DNA from: Actinomycetes bacterium
GTDB lineage: Bacteria > Actinomycetota > Actinomycetes > S36-B12 > GCA-2699445
DNA length: 64,000 bases
Direction: 5' to 3'
Assembly (NCBI GenBank): GCA_022599915.1
Contig: JAHZLH010000026.1
Span: 24,201 to 88,200 of the forward strand
Shown here: positions 16,931 through 29,105 of the stretch, one piece after another
Layout of the letters: each line of letters begins with the position of its first letter
Numbering within the stretch: the first letter of the stretch is position 1
Translations under genes and position numbers: made by a program
The notes under the pieces: model-generated
The model's input: the letters and a program-made list of their open reading frames with translations, nothing else
What the model was told of the DNA's origin: nothing
Databases searched by the model: none

Positions 16931-18226
16931 TTAGTGCTGCTGCTCGACGTTATCCTCGCGGCTGACTCGCTCGATGGTGGCGCCTAGCGCTCGCAGATCC
17001 TGCTCGAAGGAGTCGTAGCCGCGATCAATGTGGTGGATGTGGTTCACCAAGGTCTCACCATTCGCCACCAACCCTGCTAGTACCAGACTGGCACCCGCCC
17101 TGATATCCGTGGCTTCTACTTCCGCGCCCGAGAGTCGTTCCCGGCCCCGGATCAGTGCGTGATGGCCTTCGATCCGGACATCTGCACCCAGTCGGACGAG
17201 TTCATTGACGAACTTGAAGCGACTCTCGAAGAGGTTCTCGGTGACCATAGCGACCCCGGTGGACATCGCGTTCATTGCGATGAACTGCGGCTGCAAATCA
17301 GTGGCGAAGCCGGGATACGGCAATGTCACGACATCGACCGGCTCCGGCCGATCCGAGGCCCGGACTCGGAAACTATTTGCGTCAGCGGTGACCTCAGCGC
17401 CGGTCAAGGCCAACTTCGTGAGCGGCAACTCCAAACATCCGGGATCAACCCCGCGAACCGTGACATCGCCGCCGGTGATGACTGCCGCCGTCGCCCAAGT
17501 CCCGGCGACGATCCGATCCCCCACCGTCACATGCTGCGTCGGTGTCAGGTCCTCGGTTCCGGTGATTACGAGGGTCGAGGTACCGATGCCCTCAATCTGT
17601 GCGCCCATTCCGACCAGCATGCGACAGATATCGACAATTTCTGGCTCTCGGGCAGCATTGTCGATCACGCTGGTGCCCCGCGCCCGCACCGATGCCATGA
17701 GCAACGTCTCGGTAGCGCCGACGCTGGGGAAGTCCAGCCAATGCGCGGCACCACGCAGTCCTTCCGGGGCCGAGGCGATGAGGTAGCCATGCTCACTCGT
17801 CGTCTTGGCGCCCATCCGTTCCAAGCCAGCCAAATGTATGTCCAGGCCACGGGATCCGATCGCGTCACCGCCAGGAAGCGCAATGTCAGCCATCCCCAAC
17901 CGAGACATCAGCGGGCCCAACACGGACACGGATGCTCGCATCTGCCGAACCAGGTCGTAGTCGGCGCGGTGCTCCAACAACTCGGGAACATCAATGGTGA
18001 GCCGGCGCTCCTGGGGGAACAGTTCCACCTGGCAGCCCAGCCGGGTGATCAGTTCCGCCATGATCTCGACGTCCAGAATCTGCGGAACGTTCCGAATTTC
18101 CGAGCGGCCCTCGGTTAGCAGTGTGGCCGCCATCAACTTGAGTACCGAGTTCTTCGCCCCCACGACGGTGACCTCACCATTCAAGACTGATCCGCCTTGA
18201 ATTCGGAATGCGTCCACGGCTGGCAT
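16931..18226 (-). CDS. murA: UDP-N-acetylglucosamine 1-carboxyvinyltransferase MurA
   Basis: 431 residues, full length. N-terminal [20 protein letters not shown] carries the catalytic Lys-Asn pair. The active-site loop reads [13 protein letters not shown], with Asp121 where most bacteria have the fosfomycin-reactive Cys; this is the same state as in mycobacteria. It transfers enolpyruvate from PEP to UDP-GlcNAc, the first committed peptidoglycan step, in the cytoplasm. The ATG follows a GGGAG at 8 nt. It is divergent from the adenosyltransferase across 146 bp. Confidence 0.97.
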   Translation of the reverse strand: MPAVDAFRIQGGSVLNGEVTVVGAKNSVLKLMAATLLTEGRSEIRNVPQILDVEIMAELITRLGCQVELFPQERRLTIDVPELLEHRADYDLVRQMRASVSVLGPLMSRLGMADIALPGGDAIGSRGLDIHLAGLERMGAKTTSEHGYLIASAPEGLRGAAHWLDFPSVGATETLLMASVRARGTSVIDNAAREPEIVDICRMLVGMGAQIEGIGTSTLVITGTEDLTPTQHVTVGDRIVAGTWATAAVITGGDVTVRGVDPGCLELPLTKLALTGAEVTADANSFRVRASDRPEPVDVVTLPYPGFATDLQPQFIAMNAMSTGVAMVTENLFESRFKFVNELVRLGADVRIEGHHALIRGRERLSGAEVEATDIRAGASLVLAGLVANGETLVNHIHHIDRGYDSFEQDLRALGATIERVSREDNVEQQH

Positions 18227-18360
18227 CCTAGGCGCTCCCTCCCCCTCAATGTGCTATTTATCGCATCTAGCGACCGCAATAGCCGGCTTGTGAGGAACAG
18301 TACCTCGCAAAACCCCCAAAACCCGACAGCCGTACATCGTGCGCCGCAGGTTGCAGGGTT

Positions 18361-18366
18361 TACCCT
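18361..18366 (+). promoter_or_regulatory. -10 hexamer for leaderless adenosyltransferase gene
   Basis: TACCCT ends exactly 6 nt before the GTG start at 18373. No Shine-Dalgarno is present. It is the same hexamer and spacing as at nucS. Confidence 0.45.
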
Positions 18367-18372
18367 TACTAG

Positions 18373-18930
18373 GTGGTCAACCTCACTCGAATTTATACCC
18401 GCACCGGCGATGACGGAACAACGTCGCTTGGTGATATGTCTCGCACCGGCAAAAACGACTTGCGGCTCATCGCCTACGCGGACGTAGATGAAGCTAACGC
18501 CCAGATAGGCGCAGCTGTTGCGCTCGGCGACCTGAAGCCGGATGTTGCTGAGGTCTTGGTCGGCATTCAAAATGACCTCTTCGACGTCGGCGCTGACCTT
18601 TGCACCCCACTGGCCGCCGAGGACAACCGGCTGCGCATCACCCAGGAGTACTTGGATCGACTCGAGGGATACTGCGACACCTATAACGAGGAACTGCAGC
18701 CGCTCAGATCATTCGTGCTCCCCGGCGGCACCGCTGGCGCCGGGTTGCTGCACGTGGCTCGGACGGTCACCCGGCGGGCAGAGCGTGCGACCTGGGCCGC
18801 CCTGGATGAGTTTGGCGACAGCATGAACTCGCTGACTGCTCGATACCTGAATCGACTCTCAGACCTGCTGTTCATTTTGGCTCGTGTAGCCAACAGCGGC
18901 GATGACGTATTGTGGCAACCCGGTGGCTAG
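18373..18930 (+). CDS. Cob(I)alamin adenosyltransferase, PduO type
   Basis: 185 residues. The N-terminal TRIYTRTGDDGTTSLGD nucleotide-binding motif and the C-terminal RRAERATW...NRLSDLLFILAR helices are diagnostic of the PduO trimeric family. It transfers the adenosyl group of ATP to cob(I)alamin, producing coenzyme B12 for mutases such as MeaA in this window. The GTG start has no ribosome site and is probably leaderless. Location between the atp operon and murA is conserved in Actinobacteria. No cobalamin riboswitch was seen. Confidence 0.93.
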   Translation: MVNLTRIYTRTGDDGTTSLGDMSRTGKNDLRLIAYADVDEANAQIGAAVALGDLKPDVAEVLVGIQNDLFDVGADLCTPLAAEDNRLRITQEYLDRLEGYCDTYNEELQPLRSFVLPGGTAGAGLLHVARTVTRRAERATWAALDEFGDSMNSLTARYLNRLSDLLFILARVANSGDDVLWQPGG

Positions 18931-18943
18931 TCACCGGCGGTGA
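18931..18943. terminator. Short hairpin between convergent genes
   Basis: TCACC-GGC-GGTGA starts directly after the adenosyltransferase stop codon and lies in the 73-bp convergent gap with atpC. No T tract follows, so intrinsic termination is uncertain. Confidence 0.3.
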
Positions 18944-19003
18944 GCAATCGACACCGCACGCCAAAGCCATATCGGATCGGGGCACTAGCGGCCCAGGAAA
19001 AAG

Positions 19004-19402
19004 CTAACTGTATTCCTCGATGATGCGGATCCGAGTGGTGGCTCGCTGTAGCGACTCCATCGCTTCGATGTCTTCTTCATCGGCCCTAATGGCCGCCTCT
19101 GCACGCTGCTTGGCGTCTTGGGCTCGAGCTAGATCGATTTCGCCGAATGACTCGGCGATATCAGCCAACACGATCACCCGATCCTCATCGAGTGAGAAGA
19201 ACCCGCCGTGCACCGCGAAGTAGAGCGGGTCACCCTCCACTGGGTCGATTCGGATCGGGGCGTCCACCAGGGTAGCTAGCACGGGTTCGTGACCCGGCAA
19301 GATTCCCATCTCCCCCTCGACCGTTTTCAGCACGATCTGGCTGGCAGCACCCTCCCATTCAGGGTGCTCCAGTGAGACAACGCTGACCGCGAGCTCCGCC
19401 AT
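19004..19402 (-). CDS. atpC: ATP synthase epsilon subunit
   Basis: 132 residues. EGEMGILPGHEPVLATL and HGGFFSLDEDRVIVLAD are the typical beta-sandwich segments, followed by the C-terminal helix pair region rich in Ala, Glu and Arg (DLARAQDAKQRAEAAIRADEED). It is part of the central stalk and couples rotation to catalysis; its C-terminus can inhibit ATP hydrolysis. Last gene of the atp operon, 4 bp after atpD. In many actinomycetes a DUF2550 gene follows; here none does. Confidence 0.95.
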   Translation of the reverse strand: MAELAVSVVSLEHPEWEGAASQIVLKTVEGEMGILPGHEPVLATLVDAPIRIDPVEGDPLYFAVHGGFFSLDEDRVIVLADIAESFGEIDLARAQDAKQRAEAAIRADEEDIEAMESLQRATTRIRIIEEYS

Positions 19403-19406
19403 GAGG

Positions 19407-21846
<2,440 letters not shown>

Positions 21847-21852
21847 GCTGAA

Positions 21853-23490
21853 TCAGCCCTTGCGAACCTTCTTTGTGATCGCCATCCGATCGATTTCTTC
21901 TTCGGCGATTGCTTCCTCCTCGGCCTCTTGGCCCAGGATGGTTCCTTCACTGGTGCGGAACTGATTCTTGAAGGTGGCAAGGGCGCTCTCCAACGTTGCC
22001 ACGGTCTCGTCGGACAACTCGCTGGTGTCGTGAATCGTGACCAGCACATCCGCATGATCGCGGCCCAGGAAGTCTAAGAACTCCTTTTCGAACCGGCGGA
22101 TGTCGGGCAACGGCACATCGTCCATGCCACCAGACGTACCCGCCCACACCGACACGGAAGCGTTCTCCATCGCGTACGGCTGGTACTGCGGCTGCTTGAG
22201 TAGCTCAACCAGTCGTTCACCACGGGCCAACTGCGCCTTGGATGCTGCGTCCAAGTCCGAACCGAACGCCGCGAAGGCCTCCAACTCACGGAACTGGGCG
22301 AGGTCCAGCCGGAGGCTACCGGCGACCTTCTTCATGGCCTTAGGCTGCGCGGCACCACCGACACGAGAAACCGAAATACCTACGTTGATCGCGGGGCGAA
22401 CACCGGAGTTGAACAGGTCAGATTCCAAGAACACCTGTCCGTCGGTAATCGAGATGACGTTGGTTGGGATGTAGGCCGACACGTCGTTTGCCTTGGTCTC
22501 GATGATCGGCAGACCGGTCATGGAACCGCCACCGAGTTCGTCGCTGAGCTTCGCGCAGCGCTCTAGCAGCCGGGAGTGCAAGTAGAAGACGTCACCGGGG
22601 TAGGCCTCGCGACCTGGCGGGCGACGCAGTAGCAGCGATACTGCTCGGTAGGCCTCAGCCTGCTTGGACAGATCGTCGAACACGATCAGCACATGCTTGC
22701 CCTCGTACATCCAGTGCTGCCCAATGGCGGAACCGGTGTAGGGCGCTAGGTACTTGAAGCCGGCCGGGTCAGACGCCGGGGCGGCGACGATGGTGGTGTA
22801 ATCCATGGCGCCGTGCTCTTCGAGCGCACCGCGCACACCGGCGATGGTGGAGCCCTTTTGGCCAATCGCGACGTAGATGCACCGCACCTGCTTCTTGGGA
22901 TCGCCAGATTCCCAGTTCTTGCGCTGGTTGATGATCGCGTCGATGCACACCGCAGTCTTGCCGGTCTGCCGGTCACCAATGATCAACTGCCGCTGGCCAC
23001 GACCGATAGCCGTCATCGCGTCCACCGACTTGATACCAGTTAGCAGTGGCTCGGTCACCGGTTGCCGTTCCACAACCGTGGGCGCCTGGACCTCAAGCGG
23101 GCGGCGATGTTCGGTCTCAATCTCGCCTAGACCGTCAATCGGCTCACCGAGCGGGTTCACCACACGACCTAAGAAATTGTCGCCCACCGGGACGCTGAGC
23201 ACCTCACCGGTGCGACGGACTTCCTGACCTTCTTCGATCTCATCACCGTTGCCGAGCAGTACCGCACCGATCTCGCGAACATCCAAGTTCAACGCCAGGC
23301 CCATCAGCCCACCCTTGAACTCGAGTAGTTCGTTGGTCATAGCGGAATGCAGGCCTTCGACCCGGGCGATGCCGTCACCGGTTTCGAGAACCCGGCCTAC
23401 CTCGTCGCGGGGATTACCCGTATCGAACGCGTCCAGGTTCCGCTGGATGGCGTCGCGGATTTCATCCGGCTGGATCGTCAGCTCAGTCAT
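21853..23490 (-). CDS. atpA: ATP synthase alpha subunit
   Basis: 545 residues. Walker [11 protein letters not shown], the [11 protein letters not shown] segment with the catalytic Arg finger, and [35 protein letters not shown]. The C-terminal tail ([30 protein letters not shown]) is longer than in E. coli and acidic, as in mycobacterial AtpA, where the extension restrains ATP hydrolysis; that role is only inferred here. Confidence 0.98.
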   Translation of the reverse strand: MTELTIQPDEIRDAIQRNLDAFDTGNPRDEVGRVLETGDGIARVEGLHSAMTNELLEFKGGLMGLALNLDVREIGAVLLGNGDEIEEGQEVRRTGEVLSVPVGDNFLGRVVNPLGEPIDGLGEIETEHRRPLEVQAPTVVERQPVTEPLLTGIKSVDAMTAIGRGQRQLIIGDRQTGKTAVCIDAIINQRKNWESGDPKKQVRCIYVAIGQKGSTIAGVRGALEEHGAMDYTTIVAAPASDPAGFKYLAPYTGSAIGQHWMYEGKHVLIVFDDLSKQAEAYRAVSLLLRRPPGREAYPGDVFYLHSRLLERCAKLSDELGGGSMTGLPIIETKANDVSAYIPTNVISITDGQVFLESDLFNSGVRPAINVGISVSRVGGAAQPKAMKKVAGSLRLDLAQFRELEAFAAFGSDLDAASKAQLARGERLVELLKQPQYQPYAMENASVSVWAGTSGGMDDVPLPDIRRFEKEFLDFLGRDHADVLVTIHDTSELSDETVATLESALATFKNQFRTSEGTILGQEAEEEAIAEEEIDRMAITKKVRKG

Positions 23491-23528
23491 GGTGACTCGC
23501 TTTCTTTCTCGGCGCTTAGCGCGCTAGG

Positions 23529-24338
23529 TCAACCGGCAAGCCGGCGTCGTGCTGTCTCAATACGATTGGCGATGCTGCCGTCAATGACTTCATCACCAAT
23601 CTTCACGGTGATCCCACCAACCAAAGTGGGATCGATATTCATGTTCAGGTTCACGGCATGGCCGTAGAGCCGCTGCAGCCCGGCAGCGAGCCGTTGCTGC
23701 TGCTCGGCGCTCATCGGCTTCGCCACAGTCACCAAGGCGACCAGCTGATCGCGTCGTTCCGCTGCCAGATCGGAGAGAACGTCAATCGACTGCTCCAGTC
23801 GGCGACCCCGCAGATGACCTGCCACAAAGCCGAGCAATTCCACGGTTACCGGGTCAGCTTTGCCGTCCAGTAGATCAGTCAAAATGCTTTGCTTCACTGC
23901 CGCCGTTAGCGCTGGCGAAGAAAGCACCAACTGCAGTTCGCCATCAGCTACCAAGGCTCGACCAAACCGGAAGAGTTCTTCCTCTACTTGGTCGAGGCGA
24001 CCGGCGCTCTCCGCGGAGGCCAGCAGTGCTTGCGCTCCGGCGACCTCGAACGCATCGACGAGGTCACTTTCGGACGACCACCGCTGTGCCACCAGGAACC
24101 CAGCGAGGTCCTTGGTGAGCGCATCAGTGCGATCTCCCAAAAGCGTGGTGATCACCGAGGTGCGGTCGCTGCTGGAGCGTCCCGAATCACCCAACGCGCT
24201 ACGCAGTTGCCGCTCCCTGGTGAGGAGATCGGCGACCGCAAGCAGTTCACGACCGGCGTCAGCGAGCGCAGCATTGCCGTACTCGCCGTTGAGCTTGTCG
24301 CGAACCAGCGCAATCGAGGTGCGGGAACTACCAATCAT
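23529..24338 (-). CDS. atpH: ATP synthase delta subunit
   Basis: 269 residues, the long actinobacterial form but not fused to subunit b. The C-terminal half is the conserved OSCP domain (VALVTVAKPMSAEQQQRLAAGLQRLYGHAVNLNMNIDPTLVGGITVKIGDEVIDGSIANRIETARRRL). It links the peripheral stalk to F1. Its ATG shares one base with the atpF stop (TGATG), which indicates coupled translation. Confidence 0.93.
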   Translation of the reverse strand: MIGSSRTSIALVRDKLNGEYGNAALADAGRELLAVADLLTRERQLRSALGDSGRSSSDRTSVITTLLGDRTDALTKDLAGFLVAQRWSSESDLVDAFEVAGAQALLASAESAGRLDQVEEELFRFGRALVADGELQLVLSSPALTAAVKQSILTDLLDGKADPVTVELLGFVAGHLRGRRLEQSIDVLSDLAAERRDQLVALVTVAKPMSAEQQQRLAAGLQRLYGHAVNLNMNIDPTLVGGITVKIGDEVIDGSIANRIETARRRLAG

Positions 24339-24898
24339 CAGCCGCGCTCCTCTGCGGGTGCGGATTCCAGATCGGTGATGAACCGGTCAACAACAGCCGT
24401 GGAACGGGCGTCGTCGGCGAGCGACTCACCCACAATGCGGCTGGCCAGTTCAACGGCCATCCCACCCACGTCCTGTCGCAGCGCGGCCAGCGTTTGGGAG
24501 CGCTCGGCTTCCAACTGTGCCTCACCGCGAGCAGCGATCGCTGAGCGTTCGACTTCAGCTTGCTGACGCGCCTCCGCCACTATGGCTCTGCCGTCCTCTT
24601 CGGCCTTCGCTCTGATGCCGGCGGCCTCGTCGTGAGCACCCGAGATCTGCTCCCGGTAGCGCTCCGCCAACGCCTGCGCCTCGGCCTCAGCCTGGGCAGC
24701 GCGTTCGATGCCGCCTTCGATCGCATCGGTGCGATCGGCCAACGTCTGCTTGATCTTGGGCAAGGCGAGCTTCCCCAACAACCCGAAGACGATGAAGAAC
24801 GAGAGCAGGCCGAGGATGAACTCGTCCATCGGCACTCCCAGCACGAACGGGGTGTCGCCACCCTCTGATGCTGCTACGAGTCGTTCGACTGTGTTCAT
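24338..24898 (-). CDS. atpF: ATP synthase subunit b
   Basis: 186 residues. One transmembrane helix (FILGLLSFFIVFGLLGKLALP, about 27-47) followed by a long charged coiled coil rich in Ala, Glu, Gln and Arg. It is the peripheral stalk that holds alpha3beta3 against rotation. Separate from atpH, unlike the mycobacterial arrangement with a fused b-delta protein. Ribosome site in the gap after atpE. Confidence 0.94.
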   Translation of the reverse strand: MNTVERLVAASEGGDTPFVLGVPMDEFILGLLSFFIVFGLLGKLALPKIKQTLADRTDAIEGGIERAAQAEAEAQALAERYREQISGAHDEAAGIRAKAEEDGRAIVAEARQQAEVERSAIAARGEAQLEAERSQTLAALRQDVGGMAVELASRIVGESLADDARSTAVVDRFITDLESAPAEERG

Positions 24899-24941
24899 CG
24901 GCGCTCCTTTCTTACGTCGCTAACGTCGTTAGGTTGGTGTA

Positions 24942-25226
<285 letters not shown>

Positions 25227-25246
25227 CTATTTAGTTGTGGTCACCG

Positions 25247-26065
25247 TTAATGCTCCCCGCTCAAAGCGTCGGAGAGATATACGGCAGTCAAAAGGGTGAA
25301 GATATAGGCCTGCAGGCCTTGGATCAACAATTCAAGTCCGGTCATCGCGGTCAGCACGGTAAAGGAGAGCGCTGAGGCGAGAATCCAGACCGATGCAGAC
25401 AGCATCCACCAGGTGAGGGCACCGAAAGTCACCAACAGCAGGTGGCCGGCGAACATGTTGGCGAAAAGCCGGACGCAGTGGGTGAATGGCCGGACCACGA
25501 TGTTGGAGATCAACTCAATGGGTGCCAGCAAGACGTAGAGCGGCTTGGGCAAACCGGGCGGGAACATGATGTTCTTGAAGAAGCCCCACGGCCCCTGATT
25601 TATGATGCCCAGCGGAACCCAGGTGAAGAACACAATGGCGGCGAACGCTACCGGGATCGCGAACAAGGACGTCACTGGGTACTGCAGCCCAGGTACCACG
25701 CCCATGAAGTTCAGGATCCAGATGAAGAAAAACAACGAGAACAACAGTGGTACGAACTTTTCGCCGCCCTTACCAATGTTCTCCCGCACAATGCCGTCAC
25801 GGATGAAGGTATAGCCCAACTCTCCAACATTCTGCGCGCCCTTAGGAACAATCTTGGGGTTCCGGAAGGCGTACATGAAGAAGCCCACCACCACGATGAC
25901 GCCCAGGAACAGCAAAACCATCGGCTTGTCGAAGACAAACTCGACACCGAAAAGGGTGAAGGAGAACGTCGGGTCAAAACCAAAGAAAATATCGACGCCT
26001 GGCGCCGGGAAATCGCATCCGTCAGCGGCGCTGCAGCCCCACGATGAAGCGGGAGTAGTGATCAC
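25247..26065 (-). CDS. atpB: ATP synthase subunit a
   Basis: 272 residues with about six membrane segments. The RLFANMFAGHLLL helix carries the essential Arg facing the c-ring, and the last helix GLELLIQGLQAYIFTLLTAVYLSDAL is conserved. It forms the two proton half-channels. The start is GTG within a GTGA overlap with the upstream AtpZ-like gene, so translation is coupled. Confidence 0.96.
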   Translation of the reverse strand: MITTPASSWGCSAADGCDFPAPGVDIFFGFDPTFSFTLFGVEFVFDKPMVLLFLGVIVVVGFFMYAFRNPKIVPKGAQNVGELGYTFIRDGIVRENIGKGGEKFVPLLFSLFFFIWILNFMGVVPGLQYPVTSLFAIPVAFAAIVFFTWVPLGIINQGPWGFFKNIMFPPGLPKPLYVLLAPIELISNIVVRPFTHCVRLFANMFAGHLLLVTFGALTWWMLSASVWILASALSFTVLTAMTGLELLIQGLQAYIFTLLTAVYLSDALSGEH

Positions 26066-26391
26066 GGTGTCTGCCCCTCACTAGCCCGTTGGATACGTGC
26101 ACGTGACATCTTGGCCGACCAGCTGTTGGCACTGCCACGCAACTCCAACGCCTGATTCGCGCCACCGAGCCGACCAATGATCGCTGATGTAAGCAGCAAA
26201 CCAAGCGCGACGCCAACAATAACGCCCACCGCTAGTCCCGCTTGCGGGTTACCCAGCCAAGATCCGATGGCAAAACCCAACGCACCGTACAGGACCATGC
26301 CCGCAATGATTCGGCTCATGCTGGACCACGCCTGATTCCCGGTAACTCGGGCTGCATCTGCAGTCTGCGAGGTGTGGGTCGTGACGTTCAC
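26062..26391 (-). CDS. AtpZ/AtpI-like two-helix membrane protein
   Basis: 109 residues from the GTG at 26391. Two hydrophobic helices (SRIIAGMVLYGALGFAIGSWLG and GLAVGVIVGVALGLLLTSAIIG) and a basic C-terminal tail. Such small proteins sit at the head of atp operons and assist c-ring assembly or magnesium/calcium handling. Start choice: an ATG at 26472 with a GGGGAG also opens the frame, but the extra residues look non-coding, and the GTG has TAGTTT 7 nt upstream with no ribosome site, fitting a leaderless atp operon mRNA. The stop overlaps the atpB start by 4 bp. Confidence 0.75.
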   Translation of the reverse strand: MNVTTHTSQTADAARVTGNQAWSSMSRIIAGMVLYGALGFAIGSWLGNPQAGLAVGVIVGVALGLLLTSAIIGRLGGANQALELRGSANSWSAKMSRARIQRASEGQTP

Positions 26392-26398
26392 GGCCCGA

Positions 26399-26404
26399 AA
26401 ACTA
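26399..26404 (-). promoter_or_regulatory. Possible -10 of the main atp operon
   Basis: TAGTTT lies 7 nt before the GTG of the AtpZ-like gene, the first gene of the uninterrupted atp run. It fits the leaderless pattern seen at several other starts in the window. Confidence 0.35.
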
Positions 26405-26690
26405 TCAGGTAGCGGGTTGTATCGTCCTGCCCGGGGGTCGCAGGTCGTGATATTCCCCGGCCTTTCAGCCATCCTGCTCCCCGGGTGGGCACATTGCCGG
26501 TCGGAATCTAATGAGCACGAAGCCATGAAATCCGGTACGCAGCCTCTCTTCAGTCACGGATTCCTGCGATAATGTTGATGCCAGATTTGGATTCCACTCC
26601 AGTAGGGCGTCATGCACTACGGTTCCCCTTCCAGAAGTTTGGTACTGGGAAGCAAAAGTTGGAATTCGAGAAGCCGGCCAGGGAGAAAGC

Positions 26691-27812
26691 ATGTTGATCG
26701 GGGTTCCCAAAGAGATCAAGATTCATGAATATCGGATCGGGCTCACTCCTAGCTCGGTCCGAGAACTTGTCCGGCATGGTCACGAGGTCATCGTGCAACA
26801 CGACGGAGCCCGGACGATCGGCATTAGCGATGAGATGTACCAACGAGCTGGTGCCAGCATCGTGGCAACGGCAGCCGAGATCTTTGAGCGGGCGGACATG
26901 ATCGTCAAAGTGAAGGAACCGCAGCCAGAAGAAACCGCCATGCTGCGACCCGATCAAATTCTGTTCACCTACCTGCACTTGGCGCCCGATCCGGTGCAGA
27001 CCCAAGGGCTGATCGATTCCGATTGCGTGGCCATTGCCTACGAGACGGTGACCGATCACTACGGTGGACTCCCGCTCCTGGCGCCGATGTCTGAGGTCGC
27101 GGGCCGCATGTCAATCCAAGCGGGAGCACACTGTCTCGAAGTACACCAGGGTGGCCGTGGGCAACTACTCGGAGGTGTGCCGGGGGTTCCGGCAGCCAAG
27201 GTGGTCGTTGTTGGCGGCGGCGTCGTGGGGGCGAACGCGGCACGGATGGCTATGGGTCTCGAAGCTTGGGTCACGGTCATCGACAAGAATCTGCATCGAT
27301 TGGCCGAGTTGGACCAACAGTTCGGTTCGATGCTGCAAACCATCTACTCCACGACGGACGCCATCGAACACCAGGTCATGGACGCTGATCTGGTGATTGG
27401 CGCGGTACTGGTCCCCGGCGCCGGCGCACCCAAACTCATCTCCGCCGATATGGTGGCCAAGATGCGCAACGGCTCAGTGATTGTTGACGTCGCTATCGAC
27501 CAGGGAGGCTGCGCGGAGACCTCGCACCCCACTACCCACGCTGACCCCACCTTCGTAGTCGACGGCGTGGTGCACTATTGCGTCGCTAACATGCCGGGCG
27601 CCGTTGCGCGCACCTCCACCTTCGCGCTCAACAACGCCACCCTCCCGTTCGCCTTGGCCCTAGCGGACAAGGGCTACCGGCAAGCGCTGCTGGATGATCC
27701 GCATTTGCGGGCCGGCCTGAATGTTCATCAGGGGCAGATCACGTACGAAGCTGTGGCGACCGCACAAGAGCTGTCCTGGGTCACCGCTGAAGAGGTGCTG
27801 GCGGCCAACTAG
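26691..27812 (+). CDS. ald: Alanine dehydrogenase
   Basis: 373 residues, full length. N-terminal MLIGVPKEIKIHEYRIGLTP with catalytic Lys and Arg, VKVKEPQPEE, the NAD motif VVVVGGGVVGANAARMAMGLEAWVTVID, and HYCVANMPGAVARTSTFALNNATLPF near the C-terminus with the family's Met-Pro-Gly loop. It reversibly deaminates alanine to pyruvate and ammonia. GGGAG lies 5 nt before the ATG. It stands on the opposite strand inside the atp cluster. An imperfect inverted repeat (CTTCCAG 26628-26634, CTGGGAAG 26645-26652) lies just upstream and may be an operator. Confidence 0.97.
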   Translation: MLIGVPKEIKIHEYRIGLTPSSVRELVRHGHEVIVQHDGARTIGISDEMYQRAGASIVATAAEIFERADMIVKVKEPQPEETAMLRPDQILFTYLHLAPDPVQTQGLIDSDCVAIAYETVTDHYGGLPLLAPMSEVAGRMSIQAGAHCLEVHQGGRGQLLGGVPGVPAAKVVVVGGGVVGANAARMAMGLEAWVTVIDKNLHRLAELDQQFGSMLQTIYSTTDAIEHQVMDADLVIGAVLVPGAGAPKLISADMVAKMRNGSVIVDVAIDQGGCAETSHPTTHADPTFVVDGVVHYCVANMPGAVARTSTFALNNATLPFALALADKGYRQALLDDPHLRAGLNVHQGQITYEAVATAQELSWVTAEEVLAAN

Positions 27813-27815
27813 CCG

Positions 27816-29057
27816 CTAAACCGTGGCAGCGGTCGGGTAGCGATTCAGCAGGGCGGCACGTGCGTGATCAAATGCGACCGCCGCTTCCCCGATCATGTCG
27901 GTGACTGCTTGTTCCCGTTCTGCGGCCTTCTCCACGGCTTTCGCCGATCCAGACAGTTCGCCGGCACCGAGAAAAGCGGAACTGCCCTTTAACGAGTGTG
28001 CTGCGAGTCGTAGTTCCGCAAAGTCGCCCGCGGCTGCCGCTGTAGTCATCCGCTGCAACAACTTCGGCGTCTCACCCAGGAACGTCCCCACCAGACGTGC
28101 CATTCGATCGGCCGGGAGCCGATCTGCCAGTTTCGCCAAGGCAGTGTCGTCGATCGGGTCGTCGCCATTCCCGATCTTGCTGATCGCATCTGCCGCACCG
28201 GCAGACTCCCATCGATCTGACTGATCGGGCAGATCGACATCGGGCCTGGAGATTCCAGGCAACCAGTTCCGCAATTGCTCAGCTAGTTGGTCGAGGTCGA
28301 AGGGCTTCGGCAAATAGCCATCCATGCCAGCGGCTTGGCAGCGCATGGGGTCTTCATCACTGACGCCAGCCGACATGCCAATAATCGGCAGTTGCGACAC
28401 ACTGCCGGGCAAAGTTCGCAGTAGCCGAGTTGCGGCATAACCATCCATTCCGGGCATCATGCAGTCCATCAGTACTGCATCGAACTCCCGCTGTTGCGCG
28501 GCTGCCAGGCCAGCCCGACCGTTGCCGGCAACCTGACATTCGATTCCAAGTTCGGCCAACATGCTGCCAGCAAGCCGCTGACTCACCAGGTCGTCCTCAA
28601 CCAACAACACCATGCCGACCGGATGTTCCGCTGTCGATGGTGACTCCTCGGGATCGGGCAGCGAGATTCCCGCCAGTAGGCGAACCATCTGGACTACCTG
28701 AGCCAAATTGAGGATGCTCGGCACCACCGCATCGACGGCCACTTCACGTTCATCGGCCGATGGCGGCTCTTCAGCGATCAGCAGAATCTTTGTCCCCTCG
28801 GTCCCCGAGACAGACTTGATCCGGGTGGGTAGACCGGCCAGCTGCGCTGCTGCCACCAAAACCAATCGGTAAGGCCGTGCCCGGCTAACTGCCGCCCGGA
28901 CAAGTCGCTCGGCTTCCTCGGGGCCAACAGCGAGTTCGGCGCCCGCACGTTCGACAAAGTACGAGGTGATCTCATTCACCGCGGCGTCGGCCGCGCGAAC
29001 GATCAGGACTGTGCTTCCGCCACCACGACGGCGAGGGCCCTCGGCAGCAGTATGCAT
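27816..29057 (-). CDS. Receiver - receiver - Hpt phosphorelay protein without kinase
   Basis: 413 residues. Residues about 15-130 resemble a degenerate receiver with no phospho-acceptor triad. Residues 148-268 are a full receiver: E154-D155-D156, acceptor D198 in LMDCMMPGMDG, S229 and K251. Residues about 300-405 are an Hpt domain with phospho-His 354 in AAHSLKGSS. This is the tail of a BarA-type hybrid kinase without the sensor and kinase. It probably relays phosphate from an unlinked kinase; no partner is in the window. ATG preceded by GGAGG. It is 3 bp tail-to-tail with ald and 48 bp downstream of atpI, on the same strand as atp. Confidence 0.88.
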   Translation of the reverse strand: MHTAAEGPRRRGGGSTVLIVRAADAAVNEITSYFVERAGAELAVGPEEAERLVRAAVSRARPYRLVLVAAAQLAGLPTRIKSVSGTEGTKILLIAEEPPSADEREVAVDAVVPSILNLAQVVQMVRLLAGISLPDPEESPSTAEHPVGMVLLVEDDLVSQRLAGSMLAELGIECQVAGNGRAGLAAAQQREFDAVLMDCMMPGMDGYAATRLLRTLPGSVSQLPIIGMSAGVSDEDPMRCQAAGMDGYLPKPFDLDQLAEQLRNWLPGISRPDVDLPDQSDRWESAGAADAISKIGNGDDPIDDTALAKLADRLPADRMARLVGTFLGETPKLLQRMTTAAAAGDFAELRLAAHSLKGSSAFLGAGELSGSAKAVEKAAEREQAVTDMIGEAAVAFDHARAALLNRYPTAATV

Positions 29058-29105
29058 CGGGCCTCCAGTCGCTCGCCCATCAACAGGCCAACGTCGCTAG
29101 CACGA

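Noticed and set aside
17159..18118. Long plus-strand frame antisense to murA
   Set aside because: Pure shadow of a strong core gene; composition is unlike a protein.
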